64,000 nucleotides of DNA from Amanita rubescens. Taxonomy: Eukaryota > Basidiomycota > Agaricomycetes > Agaricales > Amanitaceae. Where the stretch lies: contig WION01000215.1 in NCBI GenBank assembly GCA_015039365.1, forward strand, positions 1 through 64,000. The letters run 5' to 3'. A program made the translations under genes and the position numbers. Below are positions 1-11,400 of the stretch, one piece after another. Below the pieces are notes generated by a model. It ran no database searches. It had not been told where the DNA came from and worked only from the letters and a program-made list of their open reading frames with translations. Position 1 is the stretch's first letter; each line of letters starts with the position of its first letter.

Positions 1-86
1 GGGGCAAAGGACGAGAACTAGTAACGTGAGAAAACCCCGCCCCGTTTTCAAAATCAGAAAACTCACGCTATATAAGAGATAGGACT

Positions 87-1114
87 CTATGGTGGAAAGG
101 TAGCCTCCTTTGTGACTCGTGATACTCCTGACATCCTGTCGTGCACATCGTTATAAGCGGACATCATTGGTAAGGCAGAACTTACATGTAAAACATCCAA
201 TCGAGCACTTGGACCAGCCATAGGCATTCCAATGAGCCCTTTGACGAAGTCTTCCTGAACGACGTTCATGAAGTGGATGCAAGTAATAGACCGAGCTATG
301 CCAAATATCTGGTCGTCTTGCGCCAAGCAATCCTCGAGCGACAGGATGGCAGGATTTTCCCAATTCTTCTCGTTACGCGAAAATAATTGCTTTGCAACGT
401 ACTACGCGACGGATGATAGTTAGTTCAAAAACTGCATGATGTGACTGAGAAGAGCATACGTTGTGATATCTATTCCATAAAACAAGTAACGCCGGTACAG
501 AATCCGGAAGCATGGCTAGCCTCTCCTCGGTAAAGGAGTCAGGCCACAACATTCCAGTGCCATCTCTCAATCGTATGGTGTCTGTCTCGGTCTTATTCGT
601 CCCGTAAAGGGGCGACAAGTCGAAGTAAGGCGACGCCTTGTTCCTGAGGTCAGACTGTGATGCGTTTTCGCGGTGCAGGGTCAACTACTTATCATTAGCA
701 GGTACTAAATCGTACAGACAACTACTCACAGTAAGTATAGCACCGAATGCAAAGGCGACGCCAGAAATGCCCTGCGGATGATCTTGCGGCTGCCACTCCA
801 TTGAGGAAAGTACATATCGACGAGTAATACAGCATACCTTGTTTGTTTTGAACAATTGATCGTGGACAAAATCTGGAGTCACATGAAAGTTCTGAACGGC
901 GGCGGTTTTCACGCATTGGTAGTATTTATCTGGAGCAGCCGTGTTTGGATCTAGTTCTATAGCCATCCTCTGAACTACGGAATTGGTGAATTTCTGTTTG
1001 ATAGGTGCGGACATTCAACTCACATAGTTTGACCATAGTTGAATTGATTTTATTCTTATCCGTAAGACTTGCTTTCTCATAGTTCTTGGCATAATCATTC
1101 AATGTTTCCGCCAA
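87..1114 (-). CDS. Linoleate diol synthase / Ppo-like heme peroxidase, partial
   Basis: Exon pieces on the minus strand match the heme-peroxidase half of fungal fatty-acid dioxygenases (Ppo, linoleate diol synthase), which oxygenate linoleate to oxylipins. Seen in order of translation: DFVHDQLFKTN (about 885-835), HPQGISGVAFAFGAILT (about 785-735), then after an intron SPYFDLSPLYGTNKTETD with PALLVLWNRYHNV (684-470), then IFGIARSITCIHFMNVVQED (about 310-250). The family usually has an I-H-D/S-LF segment carrying the distal haem histidine just before the DLSPLYG block. Here that segment is aberrant across the intron at about 740-683. Upstream coding (1187-1477) is not recognisable and the cytochrome P450 half would lie outside the window. 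The gene may be truncated or decaying. The family assignment is firm; integrity is unknown. Confidence 0.6.
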
Positions 1115-1988
1115 CTAAATCCAGCCATCAGCGCTCTCAGCGATAGTATATCACCGAAACAAAAGCAACACACAACACTCTTTCTGTCATCGATGGCGGC
1201 AGACCCGCTCAACTGAACAAGGGGTTCCTAGCATGAATAAGTCCATGAGTTCATCGTAGACCCAGCTGTCATCGCATTGCTTACCGCATAAGATTTCCGC
1301 AAGATAGGCCGGACTACATTGTTCTGAGCAACGCTCATCAACGTCTGCTTCACGACATAGACGGTGGGTTGTATGGTTGTTTGATAGAATCCTTTTACTT
1401 TGTCCATCGCAGCTGGGGACGAGGGGGTGTAGTGGTGAATCTATCACTTGAAAGCGACTGACTTTATTGCGGTGCACCAGAAGTCATGCTGCCACAATGA
1501 GGTCTGGTGAGGCGCTCAATGTAGTAATTGAGTTGACGAAGCGAAACCGCGTTGCAACTTGCCATTCTAGTCCGTGGAACAGCCATGCACTGAGTGGACA
1601 ATTCATGTGACACGGACTTCTTGAACACGCTGCAGACTAACGTTTCTGAGTAGAAATCCACAGAACTGCCATGAATGCGTGCTTGATGTGCCATTTGAAG
1701 CCACGCATGATGCGGAGATGATGACTGTATTGAACGTTGTTGGGCGCTCGCTTAGTTATGTAAAACAATCAGACTTTACCTTTGTCACGGTATGTAATTC
1801 ACAGCGTCTATGGCCAGATCTGACCGGGACCCTTCAAAGCTCCAAATGTGATACGAAATCCGATCTATCTAAGGTTTGAGGATGCAATAAGGCGTATCTC
1901 GGGCAGTGAAACAATCAGAGACACCACTGCACGAAATCCTCGAGTTAATCAATCCGCTGAGTCTGACTAATGGCAGCGCAGAAGATGG
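1115..1988. other. Intergenic, no gene supported
   Basis: Short open frames on both strands (for example 1187-1477 minus and 1464-1694 minus) show no motif I recognise. They may hold 5' exons of the minus-strand peroxidase gene, but no join could be supported. Confidence 0.3.
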
Positions 1989-1996
1989 TATATAAA
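1989..1996 (+). promoter_or_regulatory. TATA box of the DUF2235 gene
   Basis: TATATAAA lies 27 bases before the ATG at 2023, giving a short 5' leader. The motif is seen directly; its use is inferred. Confidence 0.5.
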
Positions 1997-2022
1997 CGAA
2001 AAGTTGCGGAGAAAAGCGGCGA

Positions 2023-4193
2023 ATGACCCCACATCAAGTTAACATGTCAAAGGAAACTCTCCTCACTCCCCCGATTTCGCCAAGCCTAGAACATCCAAAC
2101 GGTCATCAGCTGGCTGACGCCCGCCATTTCTTCATGCCACAACCACAGGCACTGGTTCCGTCTATTGCCAGCACCTTAGAGGATCACGCTCAAAACTATC
2201 AAGGACCACCCGAGTCCAAGTCGACACCGAGCATCTCACAAGCTCAGGGTTCTCAGAGTCAGAGCAATCCACGGGCCAGTGACACGGGGAGACTTTTGAT
2301 CCTGTGCTTCGATGGGACAGGAAACAAATTCGGAGAGGTTAGTGCCAGAACCTTGTCTTCAGCCTCGTTCCACGTCTAACCTTCGTACAGAAAGTACGTA
2401 AATGTAATTCGTTCGCCAGCTTCCATTCAACGCGTTTGATTAGAATTCAAATATCGTCCGGCTCTTTCGCGCTCTCAAGAAGGGCAGCCAAAAGCACCAA
2501 GTCTTGTATTACCAGGTTTGTCAGCAGATGTCCCAGTTCCCCTCGCCCTAATCCGATTATCAGCCGGGTATTGGCACGTACAACAAGAGAGCGTTCATCA
2601 CGCACACCGTGAGCGCAATAGCAAATGCGATCGATTTCGCCGTAGCCAGGCACCTCGATGATCACGTCAAGGATGGGTAAGACAACCTCTTTTCATCGCA
2701 CTCATATTTGACCGAAACCCCATCAGCTATAAGTTTCTCATACAGAATTATATGCCCGGTGACAAGATTTGTCTGTTTGGCTTTTCTCGTGGAGGTATGT
2801 CTCTTATCATCAGATTATGCGTATCTTAATAGTATATTTTTTTCAGCCCACACGGCCCGAGTAGTGGCAGGAATGATTTACAAGGTGAGCTCGAATGCGG
2901 ATCGGATAGGACACGTCTGACTCACAACCCAAGGTCGGGATTCTGCCAAGAGAGAATCTCCAGCAAGTCGACTTTGCCTTCAACATATATATGACCACCG
3001 GCTATCAAGGCTACAAACTCAGTCGGGAGTTTAAATTGACTTTTGCGTATGACCGGCTCTCTCGGCTCTCCTGTTTTCCTTTTAACTCATCTTTTGAATC
3101 AGGTCGCACGTTGACATCGACTTTGTTGGTGTTTGGTAAGTTAATGACATGCTATTCGTTCGGAAATTTACCTTTCTCACAGGGATACCGTCTCTTCTGT
3201 GGGATTGATTCCCCAGACACATCCGTACACGTCGATAAACTACAGCGTCAAGTGTTTCCGTCACGCTCTTGCGCTTGATGAGCGGCGCACCAGGTTCCGC
3301 CCTAATGTCTGGGGCGAGCAGACAGTAGATCGTGAGCAAGAAATAGATGTCGACTTACCCATTGAGTGGGAAGTTGACCGAAGCAAACTCGATGGATGGC
3401 AATACACCGCTCCAGAACGGAATCACGCGGACGTGAAGGAAGTGTGGTTTACAGGTAATCTCACAAGTAAATGTATCTGTTGTTACTAACAATCATCAGG
3501 TTCTCATTCTGACGTTGGCGGGGGCTCCCATCCCACGAGCCGCAGTAGGAGCTTATCATACGTATCGCTGCGCTGGATGATAAAGGAGTGCATTTTGGCG
3601 AAGACAGGAATCCAGTTCGACATGGATTATCTGAGGGACGACCTCGACTTTGACTTCGATAACCTCGAGAAGGAAATGGCGAACAAAAACATAACACCAG
3701 AAGACTTGGGTGAAGCGTATAAGGAGATCGGGAAATACGCAGCGGACAGCCGTGCACATGCGCAAGAGACAGAGCTGTCCACATCAGCTAACGCCAACAG
3801 CACCGTCACTTCCGAAACCGCATTAGGAAGGATTGGACGACACATACGCGACATTTTCGACGATGTCTTTGATCAACTCATCATGAAATGGTGGTTCTGG
3901 TGGATACTGGAGATAATTCCGATGTTAACAACCTATCAAGACCTTGAAGGAAACTGGATCCGTCTGAGAATGTAAGGAAATTTTCAAATTAATGCGTGCA
4001 TTTGATTGCTGACAATGCGTGCCGCAGGCGCAATCTCGGTCGTGGCAGGTACATTCCGTCCTACAACAACAAAGTATACGTGCATAGAACGGTCAAAGAA
4101 CGGATTGAAAATCCAGGGAGGGATTATCAGCCAAAGGCTCATAATTGGGATAGGGTCGCAAACTCACCTGGCATGCTGGAATACGTTTCATGA
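2023..4193 (+). CDS. DUF2235 (Tle1-like) alpha/beta-hydrolase, intact, multi-exon
   Basis: A spliced gene encoding a DUF2235 protein, the fold shared with bacterial type VI secretion phospholipase effectors of the Tle1 group. A disordered Ser/Pro-rich N-terminus of about 90 residues precedes RLLILCFDGTGNKFGE. The nucleophile elbow GFSRGAHTAR is split by an intron (2795-2846). The acid region is DIDFVGVWDTVSSVG (about 3110-3200). The base region is VWFTGSHSDVGGG, again split by an intron (after about 3454). The C-terminal part has an aromatic stretch, KWWFWWILEIIPM, that could contact membrane. Introns with clean GT-AG borders include 2338-2443, 2516-2563, 2677-2726, 2795-2846 and 2885-2933. 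The frame stays open to the stop at 4193 and all three catalytic elements are present, so it looks functional. Substrate is unknown; lipid ester hydrolysis is an inference from the family. Confidence 0.85.
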
Positions 4194-4216
4194 TTTTTTT
4201 CTTTGTCCCGCCAGCC

Positions 4217-4534
4217 ATGGACATTCAACATACGTTTGTTCGATACTTGACTGCAGTTGTTCTCCTCTCCCGTATAACCTCCCTCCTCGCAGAATTACTA
4301 CGAAGACAGATGAAATCCGGTTTGTAAGATATATTTTTTTCATTCTTTATCTCTCTCGTGTATTTCGTCACATGTCTGCAAATAAATTATAACCTCTGCT
4401 TGAATACAGGTTACCATGTCCTTGAATTCGAAGTACTAGAGGTGCTGGGCGCGACACCTGCAGTCTGGACAGGCTGGGAGTTCCGCTTCAATCGTAGATG
4501 GCTGTGTGATCTGCGACAAGATTCCCAATCATGA
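4217..4534 (+). CDS. Small hypothetical protein, possible two-exon gene or remnant
   Basis: Just downstream of the DUF2235 stop, an ATG at 4217 opens a frame with a hydrophobic helix (FVRYLTAVVLLSRITSLLAE). A GT-AG intron (about 4320-4409) joins it to a segment reading YHVLEFEVLEVLGATPAVW and ending at 4534. The piece is about 75 residues long and I recognise no family. It may be a remnant of a larger gene or a 3' part of the transcript before it. The reading is plausible by splice sites only. Confidence 0.28.
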
Positions 4535-4928
4535 GGTCCATCCAATATGATCGTGACCTGGTATTTTCGTCTAGATCCCATAACAATCCATTGCCTCGAT
4601 GGAGCTGAGCACTTAAAGAAGGCCGCATGGACCACGCGCAACGGATACTGGAGCCACGTGCACATCGCGTGTTCGGATGTGTGGCATACTGTGGCAGCCT
4701 CTGCTCTGCCGAACCAACTGACCTCCTTCAAGATCAGGACTTATCCAAATATGCAACTGGCGCGCAAAGCATGCAGCAATCTCATGCCCTTGATCTCAAA
4801 CGTTGTATCGCATTGGGTATAAGATCTTATACATTCTCGCGTATTTGGAAAAACTAGCCGCGTATGATGATGCTCGGACTCTTCCTGGCATTCAACGTAA
4901 TTCTTATGTTCTCTAACCTTGTGGTGCC
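4535..4928. other. Intergenic, nothing recognised
   Basis: Overlapping short frames on both strands show no conserved motif. I see no supported gene. Confidence 0.3.
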
Positions 4929-5068
4929 AGATGGCATAAGACGCCCTACATTACGTCCTACGAACCAACTGACATTACGTGTCCAGTGCTTAGCCTACTA
5001 GCCCACCATAACGATTCTGAGGCCACATGTGCCCACTGTTGGGCCCAGAGCACCCGAGCCCACCATAA
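4929..5068. repeat. Minisatellite, left part, interrupted by the Plavaka element
   Basis: Degenerate units contain CCCACCATAACGATTCTGA-like blocks and GTGYCCRGYGTTYAGCCTA-like blocks. CCATAA recurs at 5006 and 5063 (57 bases apart). The array resumes at 11280 after the transposon with the same motifs. Confidence 0.65.
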
Positions 5069-5094
5069 CATCAGGAAAACTCCATTTCGGCTTA
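5069..5094 (+). repeat. Left terminal inverted repeat of Plavaka element
   Basis: The 26 bases beginning CATCAGGAAAACTCC match the reverse complement of 11252-11277 at 25 of 26 positions (a C/T difference near position 20). Confidence 0.9.
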
Positions 5095-5314
5095 TGTACT
5101 TATAGTCACTTATATCCACTTCAGTAAGTTGATAAGGAATGCCATAAGTTGATAAGAATGAAAAGTGATGAAGTGTGATTCACTTGTTTCAGGAGATCCC
5201 TTTACTTATTAAGTACACAGGCCTTACCGAAGCGACCACTAAGTATTGTTTCAAGCCAATAAGTATGCAAACAAGTCACGCTATATTTGGTACGCGATTT
5301 ACACAGCAGGCGTT

Positions 5315-7584
5315 CTATTCGCTATCGGACTCATAAGCTAGCGAGCGAGCATCGTCGGGAGCATGCGAAGCTGTTGTGGGCAAGGACGGTGGCATGGAGC
5401 GTGGTATACTTGAGGCTTCCATAGCCTTGTCAAGTATCTTCTGCCACTTGCGCTCGCTCATACGAAGAATCGCCGGGATGACGGCGTTCGTTGCGCCTCC
5501 CCAGTGCGCCTCCGAAAATTCTTCTTCCTTCTTTTTGCTGACATCTTCCCCAAGCGTACAATATCCGGACTCCCATGCCTTCAGCGCTCGTTCAGCCTAG
5601 AAAAAGATGCGACTGTTGTCACATCAGCCAATCATAAACGGACAGTTCCACATACTGCGACAGTAGCGAGTGCAAGTGCTCCTCGGGGAGGCTCAGAAAT
5701 CTGGAGCTCCGGAGGGAGCTGGGCAGTCATCTCTAGATGCGCCCTGATGCCGGCAACGATATACGGTGCGAGAAATAGCCCTTGATATCCCTACAGTAAA
5801 GTATGTGAAATTCGGCAGGTGAACGAATGTTGGTTACTTACTGAGGGTTGAGGTGCATCATGCGTCTCCCACATATAACGGGCGCCCTCCAACAGTTCAC
5901 CCACATACTCTGCAATGGCGGTCGGGGCTTCACCACATTGATCGTTGAGGTATCGCTCAGTCGCCTGTAGGACCTCACGAGCGATGCGCGCTCGCCATTC
6001 ACAACCACGCTGACATGCCTTATGTCTTGTTAGCGGTTGAACGGATTGAGCCGTAAGTGACACCTCACAATTAAATACTCGGGGCCATTATGCGCTATGT
6101 CGCGTGCGGCATCAGGGAGTACGAGCCGATAAATGTAGATTAACTCATTGAGTAGCTCAGGGTTGGAGTTGTCCCATGGATTGGTTAGAGCTCCGAGAAC
6201 GGACCTGAATGCCGGTATGAGAAGCTTCCTCCACGATTCAAGCTGTTTGGGGGTCAAATTGAGGCACCCCATGGAGGAACGATCCTTTGTTTTACCCCGG
6301 CGGCGACCAGGAAGTCCAGGGTCAAGCGCTTCGACCTTGATGAGGGGCGTATTATGCTCGACTTTAGTTGTGACCTGTTCCGAACTTAAGTAAGAATGAG
6401 CGGCAATACTTAATAGGCAAACCTTGACTTGAGATGCCTTCACGGGGAGTGGAGTCATCTCCTGTATGTCGTCATCCATAATTCCACCATACTGTAGGTT
6501 AAAGCGATTGTCTGAGTCTTTAGCATCCGGGGCGTTTGTGAGTGTGCCATTGTAGTTCCGTAATGGCAGTTGGTTTGAGTGCTGAGAACTGTGTTCGGTT
6601 GACTTGGTTCGTTTGGCTGTTGGTGGTCTAGCGGATTGTGATAGTAAGTGAGCGGTGAGAGGGGACGTGCAAGACGTGACTAGTTGACTTACAACTGTGA
6701 GTCAGAGTCAAGCGGATGTTTACCTGTGTTTGTATTTCCACCAGTGCTCGACTTGACGTTCGTCCTCGGCTCAAACTGACGGTGAGCTTCAATATGTGCT
6801 CGAGCCTCACCGCGCTTAGATTTCTTGCCCTTTTGTTTAGGAGCGTCGTCTTCATAGTCCTATATATACGAGGGCTGAGATTATGCTGCTCGTAAGTCAA
6901 ATTGCAATGTCTCACCATTTCCATTTTAGATTCACTCTCACTGGGGGGCGTATAATCCGTGTCATCCATACGCGATGCATCTGACTCGAGATGCTCCTCT
7001 ATAGCTGGTGAAGAATCACTGTTTTGGACGACAACAGCCTCGACAACAGCCTGCTGAGCCATCGGTTGTGCAACAGGCCGTTTCACTTTCTGAGCAGCTC
7101 TCGTGACTGGTCGGGCTGCGTTTACCTGCTCGTCTGCATGTTGGAGGGTAAGTGCATCCTCGAAAGCAGCAATACGATCTGTATTTTTGAGGAGACGTGC
7201 TTGATAGGTGTTCTTCTCTACAGCCTTGGCTTGACGACGCTGGGCTGCTTCCTGTTTCTTCTGCAAGGCTTTCAAATCTTCGTCATCTAGCGCAAGCAGC
7301 CCAGGACGCTTATGGGCATTAGCTGCACGTGTTGCAATACCACTACGGGCACGGCTGGGAGGTTTGGGACTGATGGATCCGCTGCTTGCATTGTTAGTAT
7401 CCACCGGCGAGCTGTTTTCTTTCTGGTTGGCAACTACCTGAAGGTCCTTGGGTGATTTACACATTTGGACCATTTTTTTCATACTCACCTCACTATACAG
7501 TCGAGCATCTTTTCGCCCTGGTGTATGAACCTTACCAGGAGTTGGAGGAGTGACTGGTACTTGTTTTATGCGTTGAAGAGGCAT
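5315..7584 (-). CDS. Accessory protein of the Plavaka element, DUF6532-like C-terminus
   Basis: One spliced minus-strand gene inside the transposon. The ATG at 7584 (MPLQRIKQVP) starts a long disordered Ser/Thr/Lys-rich region with a coiled, charged segment (KALQKKQEAAQRRQAKAVEK) and an acidic patch (DDTDYTPPSESESK). After introns near 6915 and 6720 the frame continues through about 6650-6480 to a folded helical domain: TPKQLESWRKLLIPAFRS, LINELIYIYRLVLPDAARD-like, RARIAREVLQATERYLND, YMWETHDAPQPSGYQGLF, ALATVAAERALKAWESGY. It ends DDARSLAYESDSE at 5315. The order of helices and the late ALxxW element recall DUF6532, a domain common in Agaricomycete repeats; this rests on memory, not a search. 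Function unknown; DNA binding or help to the transposase is possible. Confidence 0.6.
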
Positions 7585-7731
7585 TTTTTTGAGTCGCAAA
7601 TGGACCGGTGGTATTTTCGAGTGATTTTGTGTTTTCCGAGACGCTATTATATTTGTTTAGGACATTGGTGGCTTGCTAGCTCTTGCTAGTTGATCCCACG
7701 CTTCACAGCCACATCTCACTCTATCATATAC
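7585..7731. promoter_or_regulatory. Bidirectional promoter region inside Plavaka element
   Basis: 147 bases separate the two divergent ATGs (7584 minus, 7732 plus). The stretch is AT-rich in the middle (CGCTATTATATTTGTTTAGG at about 7642-7661). Shared control of transposase and accessory gene is inferred from the layout. Confidence 0.4.
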
Positions 7732-10700
7732 ATGTCGAAACGTCAGTATAGACCTCGGTCGTTTATCTGTCAATACAAGCTTGAGGATGGACGGAACTGT
7801 GGCCGTGGTTTCCTGAACAGGTCCGGACTGACTCAACACGTCAATGCTAAACACCGCGCATTCGCCACCATCACTGCCAACCCTGACCGACGTAAGGGTA
7901 GCGATGATGTTAACATTATCAATGCCAACTGGGATAATGACGATCTTATGGAATCAGGGCCAGCCGCGCCTGAGGAAACTGCTGAGGATGATATTCCACC
8001 AGCCCGTTGCACTATTGAAAAGCATCCGCTACTAGACGGTAACATTCTTATATTACTTCTTTATAAATACAACACTAATGGACGGAATATCATTAGGGAC
8101 CCCATGTAATAATTTAGGTCAAGATCTCCCTGCTGATGCGCCACCATCAGTCACTGATCACCATGCGTCTTTTGCTCCCTTTCTGGACCGCGCCGATTTT
8201 GAACTAGCAGAATTCTTGTACACGCGAAATCAAACCCCCGCCACCCAGATTGATGCCCTTATGGACATATGGGCATCGAAATCTGGGGACCACAACCCAC
8301 CATTCGTTGATCACAAGGATCTTTACCACACGATCGATAGCATCCCACTTGGCGATGTGACTTGGAAGGCACTATCGGTATCATATTGTGGCGAGATTCC
8401 AGCTGGGATGGATGTTCCGCCTTGGTTCACATCCGAGTATGAGGTCTGGTATCGAGACCCGCTAGCCGTACTGGAGAATCAGCTTGCCAATCCGGATTTC
8501 ACAGGGAAATTCCACATCTCCCCGTATCGTGAATACAACGAAAATGGCGAGCGAGTTTGGTCCGATGTAATGTCAGCCAATTGGGCATGGAAGCAGGCCG
8601 TACGTTGTGTGAAACATTGAATACAAAATGAATGTCTAATCATATGCTAATCACAGGACGCCATAGCCGAAGATCCATCTACGCATGGCAGCATGTTCGT
8701 TCCTGTCATCCTTGGTAGCGACAAGACAACGGTTTCAGTAGCAACAGGCCAAAATGAGTATTACCCTCTTTACATCTCCATTGGGAATGTTCAAAATAGC
8801 GTGCGTCGTGCACACAAAAATGCGGTGTCTCTTTTGGCATTTCTGGCTATTCCTAAGAGTACGTAGACCATCTATTAATGTTCCGTGACATCCGATTGAC
8901 CGATATCAGCTGACCGTAAACATACAAACGATGATCACTGGCGCCAGTTTCGTCGGCAGCTGTTCCATTCATCAATTCAAGCAATATGTGAATCCCTGCG
9001 ACCTACGATGTTGGAACCCTGTGTCACAAAATGTCCAGATGGACATTTTCGACGAGTTATATATGGCCTCGGTCCTTACATTGCCGACTACCCAGAACAA
9101 TGTATCCTGGCCAGTATTGTGGGTGACTGGTGTCCCCGGTACGTATTTGATTACTCATCGACACAACTTACAAAACTTAATTATTCGTTATAGATGTACT
9201 GGCACACCTGACGATCTTGATGGCCCATCTCTCCCACGCACAACGGCCTATACGGCCATGCTATCAGATTGTCTGGACTTGGAGACGCTATGGACTGATT
9301 ATGGCATTGTTGGTGACGTTAAGGTGGGGTGAATCCTTGATATGACTTGCCGGCCTGAGCGTAATCCGCATACAGCCATTCACCACATTTTTCCCACGTG
9401 CAAGCATTTACGAGCTAATTACATCCGACCTCCTGCATCAAGTTATCAAGGGAACCTTCAAGGACCATTTAGTCACTTGGGTGGGCGAGTGGCTTGAGCT
9501 AGAACATGGGAAGACACAGGCAGATGCCATAATGGCGGATATTGACCGGAGGTATGAATACTAACCATCAAACCTTCCATTTGATTGATGGCTCATGACA
9601 GTTCTGTATTCAGGATAGCAGCAGTACCTTCATTCCCAGGTCTCCGGCGGTTTCCCGAAGGGCGAGGGTTCAAGCAATGGACCGGGGATGACTCCAAGGC
9701 TCTAATGAAGGTAAGCAAACACCCTATTTGCTTAAATATGTCTAATTACATGTCTATTAAGGTATATCTACCTGCAATATCTGAACACGTACCGGAACAG
9801 ATGGTTAAATGCCTGGCGGCATTCCTAGATTTCTGTTATTTGGTCCGGCGATCAACGCATACAGAATCTATGCTTAACGAAATTGATAATGCACTCACCC
9901 GTTTCCATCGAGACCGGGTCATATTCAAAACTCTTGGTGTTCGCAAGGAAGGCCGTGTTCGCAAGGTCGGTCTCAGTATACCTCGGCAACATTCACTCGT
10001 TCACTACAAGGAGACGATCCAACTCTTTGGTTCACCAAATGGACTTTGTTCGTCCATCACGGAATCAATGCACATCAAGGCCGTCAAGGACCCATGGCGC
10101 CGCACCAACAAATATCATCCACTTGGGCAGATGTTGCTTATCAACCAGCGTCTCGCCAAACTGGCTGCATTCCGGTCATATCTAGAGAAGCACCACATGT
10201 TGGATGGACCCCTCTTGCCGGCTGACACCAGGGAGACAATAGGTGGGAATACGGGACAGGACGACGATCACCAAATAGTGCACGGGCCAAGCCGTCAGGT
10301 AGATCATGAGGTTAACCTAGCAATGACACGAGGTGGGTCATTTTCGTAGCTCCTCGAGTTTCATGGATAGCCATAACGAGCTCCTACTATAGCCCGTGGT
10401 TATCCCCATCGCGTACATCAACTTGCAGAATGTCTCAATATCCTCAACCTCCCACGCCTCGTTGGCAAGTTCCTTCACATACAGCTATTCCCCAACTCCG
10501 ACGTTTCCCCTGATGATCTCACTCTGAATGAGCTGCCCGCCGCAGACCCACGCTCATTCCATATCTATCATTCTGCGGTAGCCGAGTTTTATGCCCCTAG
10601 CGATTGTTCAGGCGATGGTGGACGGCGTCGTGAACGTATCCGAGCAACACCCACCTGGCACAACAACAGTTCTCGTCGAGATTGTGTCTTTGTCTCAAAA

Positions 10701-11057
10701 GACCCAACGGCTCAAGGCATGGCAAGCATGGAGGCAGCACGAACCGTTTTCTTTGTCTCATTCACGTACAACAAACAGGTGTTCCCTTGCGCACTTGTCG
10801 AATGGTTTACAACCCGTCAGCGACCCTGTCCTCGGACAGGGATGTGGATTGTTGATCGAGACTACGAGCGTGATGGAACGCGAAGCATGGAACTAATTCA
10901 CATAGACAGCGTTATACGTGGTGCACATCTCATCCCGGTCTTTGGACAGGGTTTTGTTCCCATGGATTTGACATACCATAACTCTCTCGATAGATATGAT
11001 ACATTCTATGTCAACCAATTTGCTGATCACAATTCGTTTGACCTGTTGTACAGATGA
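7732..11057 (+). CDS. Plavaka transposase, intact-looking, multi-exon
   Basis: The ATG at 7732 begins a zinc-finger-like N-terminus: FICQYKLEDGRNCGRGF followed by LTQHVNAKH (C2H2 spacing is loose). Later exons give the Plavaka core: YREYNENGERVWSDVMSANW, then FVPVILGSDKTTVSVATGQ with YYPLYISIGNVQNSVRRAH (about 8700-8815), a DYPEQCILASIVGDWCPRC Asp and Zn-knuckle segment with an intron before the last Cys (about 9090-9200), TSDLLHQVIKGTFKDHLVTW (about 9420-9480) and HIKAVKDPWRRTN. The C-terminal exon ends NSFDLLYR at 11057. I found no internal stop that an intron did not explain. Conserved Asp residues in the SDKT and VGDW blocks fit an RNase H-fold transposase; assigning the exact catalytic triad needs an alignment. 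Confidence 0.85.
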
Positions 11058-11098
11058 TGTCTATTGTTTAGCTAATTCTTTGTCTCTTACACATATTG

Positions 11099-11212
11099 AA
11101 ATCACAAGTAGATAAGACATGTGTATGACTTACACAAGACGTGCAAGTAACATCTTAAGAAATCACAAGTAGATAAGACATGTGTGACTTACACAAGACG
11201 TGAAGTAACCCA
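11099..11212. repeat. Subterminal direct repeat of Plavaka element
   Basis: Two nearly identical blocks of about 50 bases (AATCACAAGTAGATAAGACA ... ACTTACACAAGACGTG) stand in tandem just after the transposase stop. They are candidate transposase binding sites, as subterminal repeats are in CACTA-like elements. Confidence 0.7.
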
Positions 11213-11251
11213 GCAAGTAACTTCTCAAGTGCGTAAGTGCTCCTAAGCAAA

Positions 11252-11277
11252 TAAGCCAAAATGGAGTTTTCCTGATG
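11252..11277 (-). repeat. Right terminal inverted repeat of Plavaka element
   Basis: Ends ...GGAGTTTTCCTGATG, the inverted partner of 5069-5094. Confidence 0.9.
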
Positions 11278-11279
11278 AA

Positions 11280-11400
11280 CGACTCTGACGCCATACGTGC
11301 CCGGCGTTCAGCCTACACCGTCCATAATGACTCTGAGGTCCTAGTATATGCCCAGCATTCAGCCTAGGGCATCGACGATGAGAAGGCCCGGCATTCCCAG
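11280..11400. repeat. Minisatellite, right part
   Basis: Continues the array cut by the transposon: CGACTCTGACGCCATACGTG, then CCGTCCATAATGACTCTGAG and two GCATTCAGCCTA-like blocks. Units become more diverged to the right. Confidence 0.6.

Larger units (their letters stand above)
5069..11277. mobile_element. Plavaka-type DNA transposon, complete, 6.2 kb
   Basis: The element is bounded by 26-bp terminal inverted repeats with one mismatch, starting CATCAGGAAAACTCCATTT. It is flanked by AA on both sides (5067-5068 and 11278-11279). It carries a divergent gene pair: a transposase on the plus strand (7732-11057) and an accessory protein on the minus strand (7584-5315), with a 147-bp shared promoter region. 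Subterminal regions are rich in short CACTT/AAGTG words. Plavaka is a fungal lineage of CACTA/EnSpm-like transposons. Termini, TSD and an open transposase frame all point to a potentially autonomous copy. Confidence 0.88.
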
